Below are positions 62,670-64,000 of a stretch of DNA of 64,000 nucleotides, in pieces. The first letter of the stretch is position 1, and each line of letters begins with the position of its first letter. The stretch is taken from NCBI RefSeq assembly GCF_001667265.1, contig NZ_LZHW01000014.1:1-64000 (forward strand). The letters run 5' to 3'. Under the pieces are notes generated by a model. The model was not told the DNA's origin. It saw only the letters and a program-made list of their open reading frames with translations, and searched no databases. This stretch comes from Mycobacterium sp. ACS4331. Its GTDB lineage: Bacteria > Actinomycetota > Actinomycetes > Mycobacteriales > Mycobacteriaceae. The position numbers and the translations under genes were made by a program.

Positions 62670-64000
62670 TCAAAACGTCCCGCCCTCCGGAATCACCACC
62701 GGGCTTCCGTCGTCCACCAATGCGGCCGCGCCCGCCCCGCTGACTCCGGCCGCCAGCGCGGCCGCCTCCCGGTCCAGCAGCTTGATCAGCGTGTCGGTGG
62801 CCCAGTACACGTCGGGCGCGAGGTCACGGAAGATCGGTGTCTTGGCGGCCTTGGACCGGGTCCCCACGGTCGTGAAGGCCCCGTCGGGAGCTGCGCCGGG
62901 TGCGCCCGCGGGCAGGTACTGCGCCGCGACGTCGCGGATCGTGGCCAGCCACGTCTGCGCGGCCTCGTGTCGCTCCTGGGCCGTCTGTGCGGCGGCCACC
63001 GGTCCGACCCGGGATGTCACACCGGGCGCGGTGCTGCCCGACTGCAGGAAGTCCCGCAGCAGGCCCGCGGCCGACAGTTCGACGATGCCGCTGGCCGGGT
63101 CCTGCGTGTGCGAGTCGTAGAGGGCGCGCAGCACGCCGTAGGGCCGCAGCGAGCGCATGACCGGCGGCTCATGCGACTGCGCGATGGCCAGCAGGATGCT
63201 CTCCAACACCGCGGGCAGCCAGTCGTAGGGCGCCAGGAACTCCGACGGCGGGGTCAACAGCGGATTCGGGAAGTCCACCCACGTCGAGGTTTCACCGTCG
63301 AAGATGCGCACGGGTTCGGCGTAGGGCGAGGCCGGGATCTGGATCCTGCCCAGCAGCTGTCCGAGGAACCAGCCCGCGGTCATGACCCGGCGTTCGTCAT
63401 CGGTCATCGGCAGCGACGCCGACAGCGGCCGGGACCGGCGCCAGCGCCAGAATCCCTTGCGGCCCGGCCCTGCGATCTGCGACCACTGTTGGGCGGCCGG
63501 CTTGAGCACCGAGTCGAACGCCAGCGGCGAATAGTTCGGGTAGGAGCCGAAGATGTCCACCCGGGTGACGTTGTCCTCATCCGACAGCGACCGGTCGTAG
63601 TTGTCCCGGCTGGCCTGGTCGATGCGCGGGTTGGCGCGCAACACCTCGGCCAACGCCTCGGCGACGGGCTGACCCAGGAAGGGCACATCGGAGAACTTGT
63701 AGCGGTACTCGACCTGTCTGCCCGGGTGCACCCGCTGCAGCGCCTGGTCGTTGACGCTGGCCAGCGGCCTGGCCAACGACAGCGCCTCAGCGAACTTTGT
63801 GGCGATGTCGCGCCGCCGGTTGGCCAGCTCGGACTCCGAGGCACCCACCCCCGCCACGAAGTCCCGCAGCGACACCCTGCAGAACTCCTCGAAGGCCTCA
63901 CCCGGCCGCTCAACGTAAAGCCGTGCGCGGCCGAGCAGTTCGTGAGTACGGGTGTGCACGTCGAATTGAGCCATCGACGGCACCCGGGCTCGTCCCGTCT
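62670..64000 (-). CDS. Probable C-terminal part of a tubulin-like protein (5' end outside window)
   Basis: The frame is open from the right edge (64000) to TGA 62670, 443 codons. An in-frame ATG at 63974 and GTG at 63983 exist, but no stop separates them from the edge and no Shine-Dalgarno is evident, so the true start may lie beyond the window. The segment has RARLYVERPGEAFEEFCRVS, LVRP-like SLARPLASVNDQALQRVHPG and AGWFLGQLLGRIQIPASPYA, which recall the C-terminal region of actinobacterial tubulin-like (Tubulin_2) proteins found with GAP1 and vWA genes. The GTP-binding part would be upstream. First visible gene of the operon. Confidence 0.6.
   Translation of the reverse strand, partial: TGRARVPSMAQFDVHTRTHELLGRARLYVERPGEAFEEFCRVSLRDFVAGVGASESELANRRRDIATKFAEALSLARPLASVNDQALQRVHPGRQVEYRYKFSDVPFLGQPVAEALAEVLRANPRIDQASRDNYDRSLSDEDNVTRVDIFGSYPNYSPLAFDSVLKPAAQQWSQIAGPGRKGFWRWRRSRPLSASLPMTDDERRVMTAGWFLGQLLGRIQIPASPYAEPVRIFDGETSTWVDFPNPLLTPPSEFLAPYDWLPAVLESILLAIAQSHEPPVMRSLRPYGVLRALYDSHTQDPASGIVELSAAGLLRDFLQSGSTAPGVTSRVGPVAAAQTAQERHEAAQTWLATIRDVAAQYLPAGAPGAAPDGAFTTVGTRSKAAKTPIFRDLAPDVYWATDTLIKLLDREAAALAAGVSGAGAAALVDDGSPVVIPEGGTF

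Overview
This window is chromosomal DNA of a mycobacterium, most likely a fast-growing Mycolicibacterium. The evidence is high GC, many GTG and TTG starts, leaderless promoters (TANNNT about 6-8 bases before the start codon), SigF-type promoters and recognisable mycobacterial gene order. Gene order from the mce1 locus to a DUF427 gene follows, from memory, the Rv0140-Rv0169 region of M. tuberculosis. It is interrupted by blocks that M. tuberculosis lacks or keeps elsewhere. It does not look like M. smegmatis mc2 155 itself, because the Dps protein differs from the Dps1 I remember. No rRNA, tRNA, CRISPR array, insertion sequence or phage gene was seen.

Layout. 1-8142: the start of the mce1 lipid-import operon (fadD5, yrbE1A, yrbE1B, mce1A, mce1B, partial mce1C, reading left) with its divergent GntR regulator. 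8162-10299: a START-like protein, a TetR regulator, a 36-residue small ORF and a HAD hydrolase. 10376-13152: a sulfonate/taurine-type ABC importer behind a tri-cysteine leader peptide. 13276-15478: an MpaB-family oxygenase and an MFS symporter. 15713-20878: proton-translocating transhydrogenase (alpha subunit fused), fadE2 and the ptpB phosphatase. 20934-26223: a giant CtpI-type P-ATPase flanked by two small membrane proteins. 26343-32828: DUF456 protein, quinone oxidoreductase, SDR, aldehyde dehydrogenase, methyltransferase and two TetR regulators. 32841-35933: FUSC exporter and pirin. 36103-42116: a complete fructose PTS (ptsI divergent from fruR-fruK-fruA-ptsH). 42117-48750: housekeeping and stress genes (Ddn-like, FAH-like, CLC, aquaporin, Dps, AlkA-like, NTF2-like, DUF427, SRPBCC).

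48759-64000: an envelope-signalling block (lipoprotein, Ser/Thr kinase with an external sensor, two single-pass membrane proteins) leads into a tightly overlapping operon running left. In transcription order it encodes a tubulin-like protein (5' end outside the window), a two-TM protein, an Fn3-like protein, a GAP1-like protein, a vWA protein and a zinc-ribbon GTPase. This last operon is the strongest candidate for a poorly described multi-component system.

Regulation visible in sequence includes a near-identical TetR-type operator before fadE2 and the aldehyde dehydrogenase, a 24-bp palindrome before pirin, a palindrome between the -35 and -10 of fadD5, SigF-like promoters before dps and the aquaporin gene, and a large stem-loop between convergent ptpB and its neighbour.
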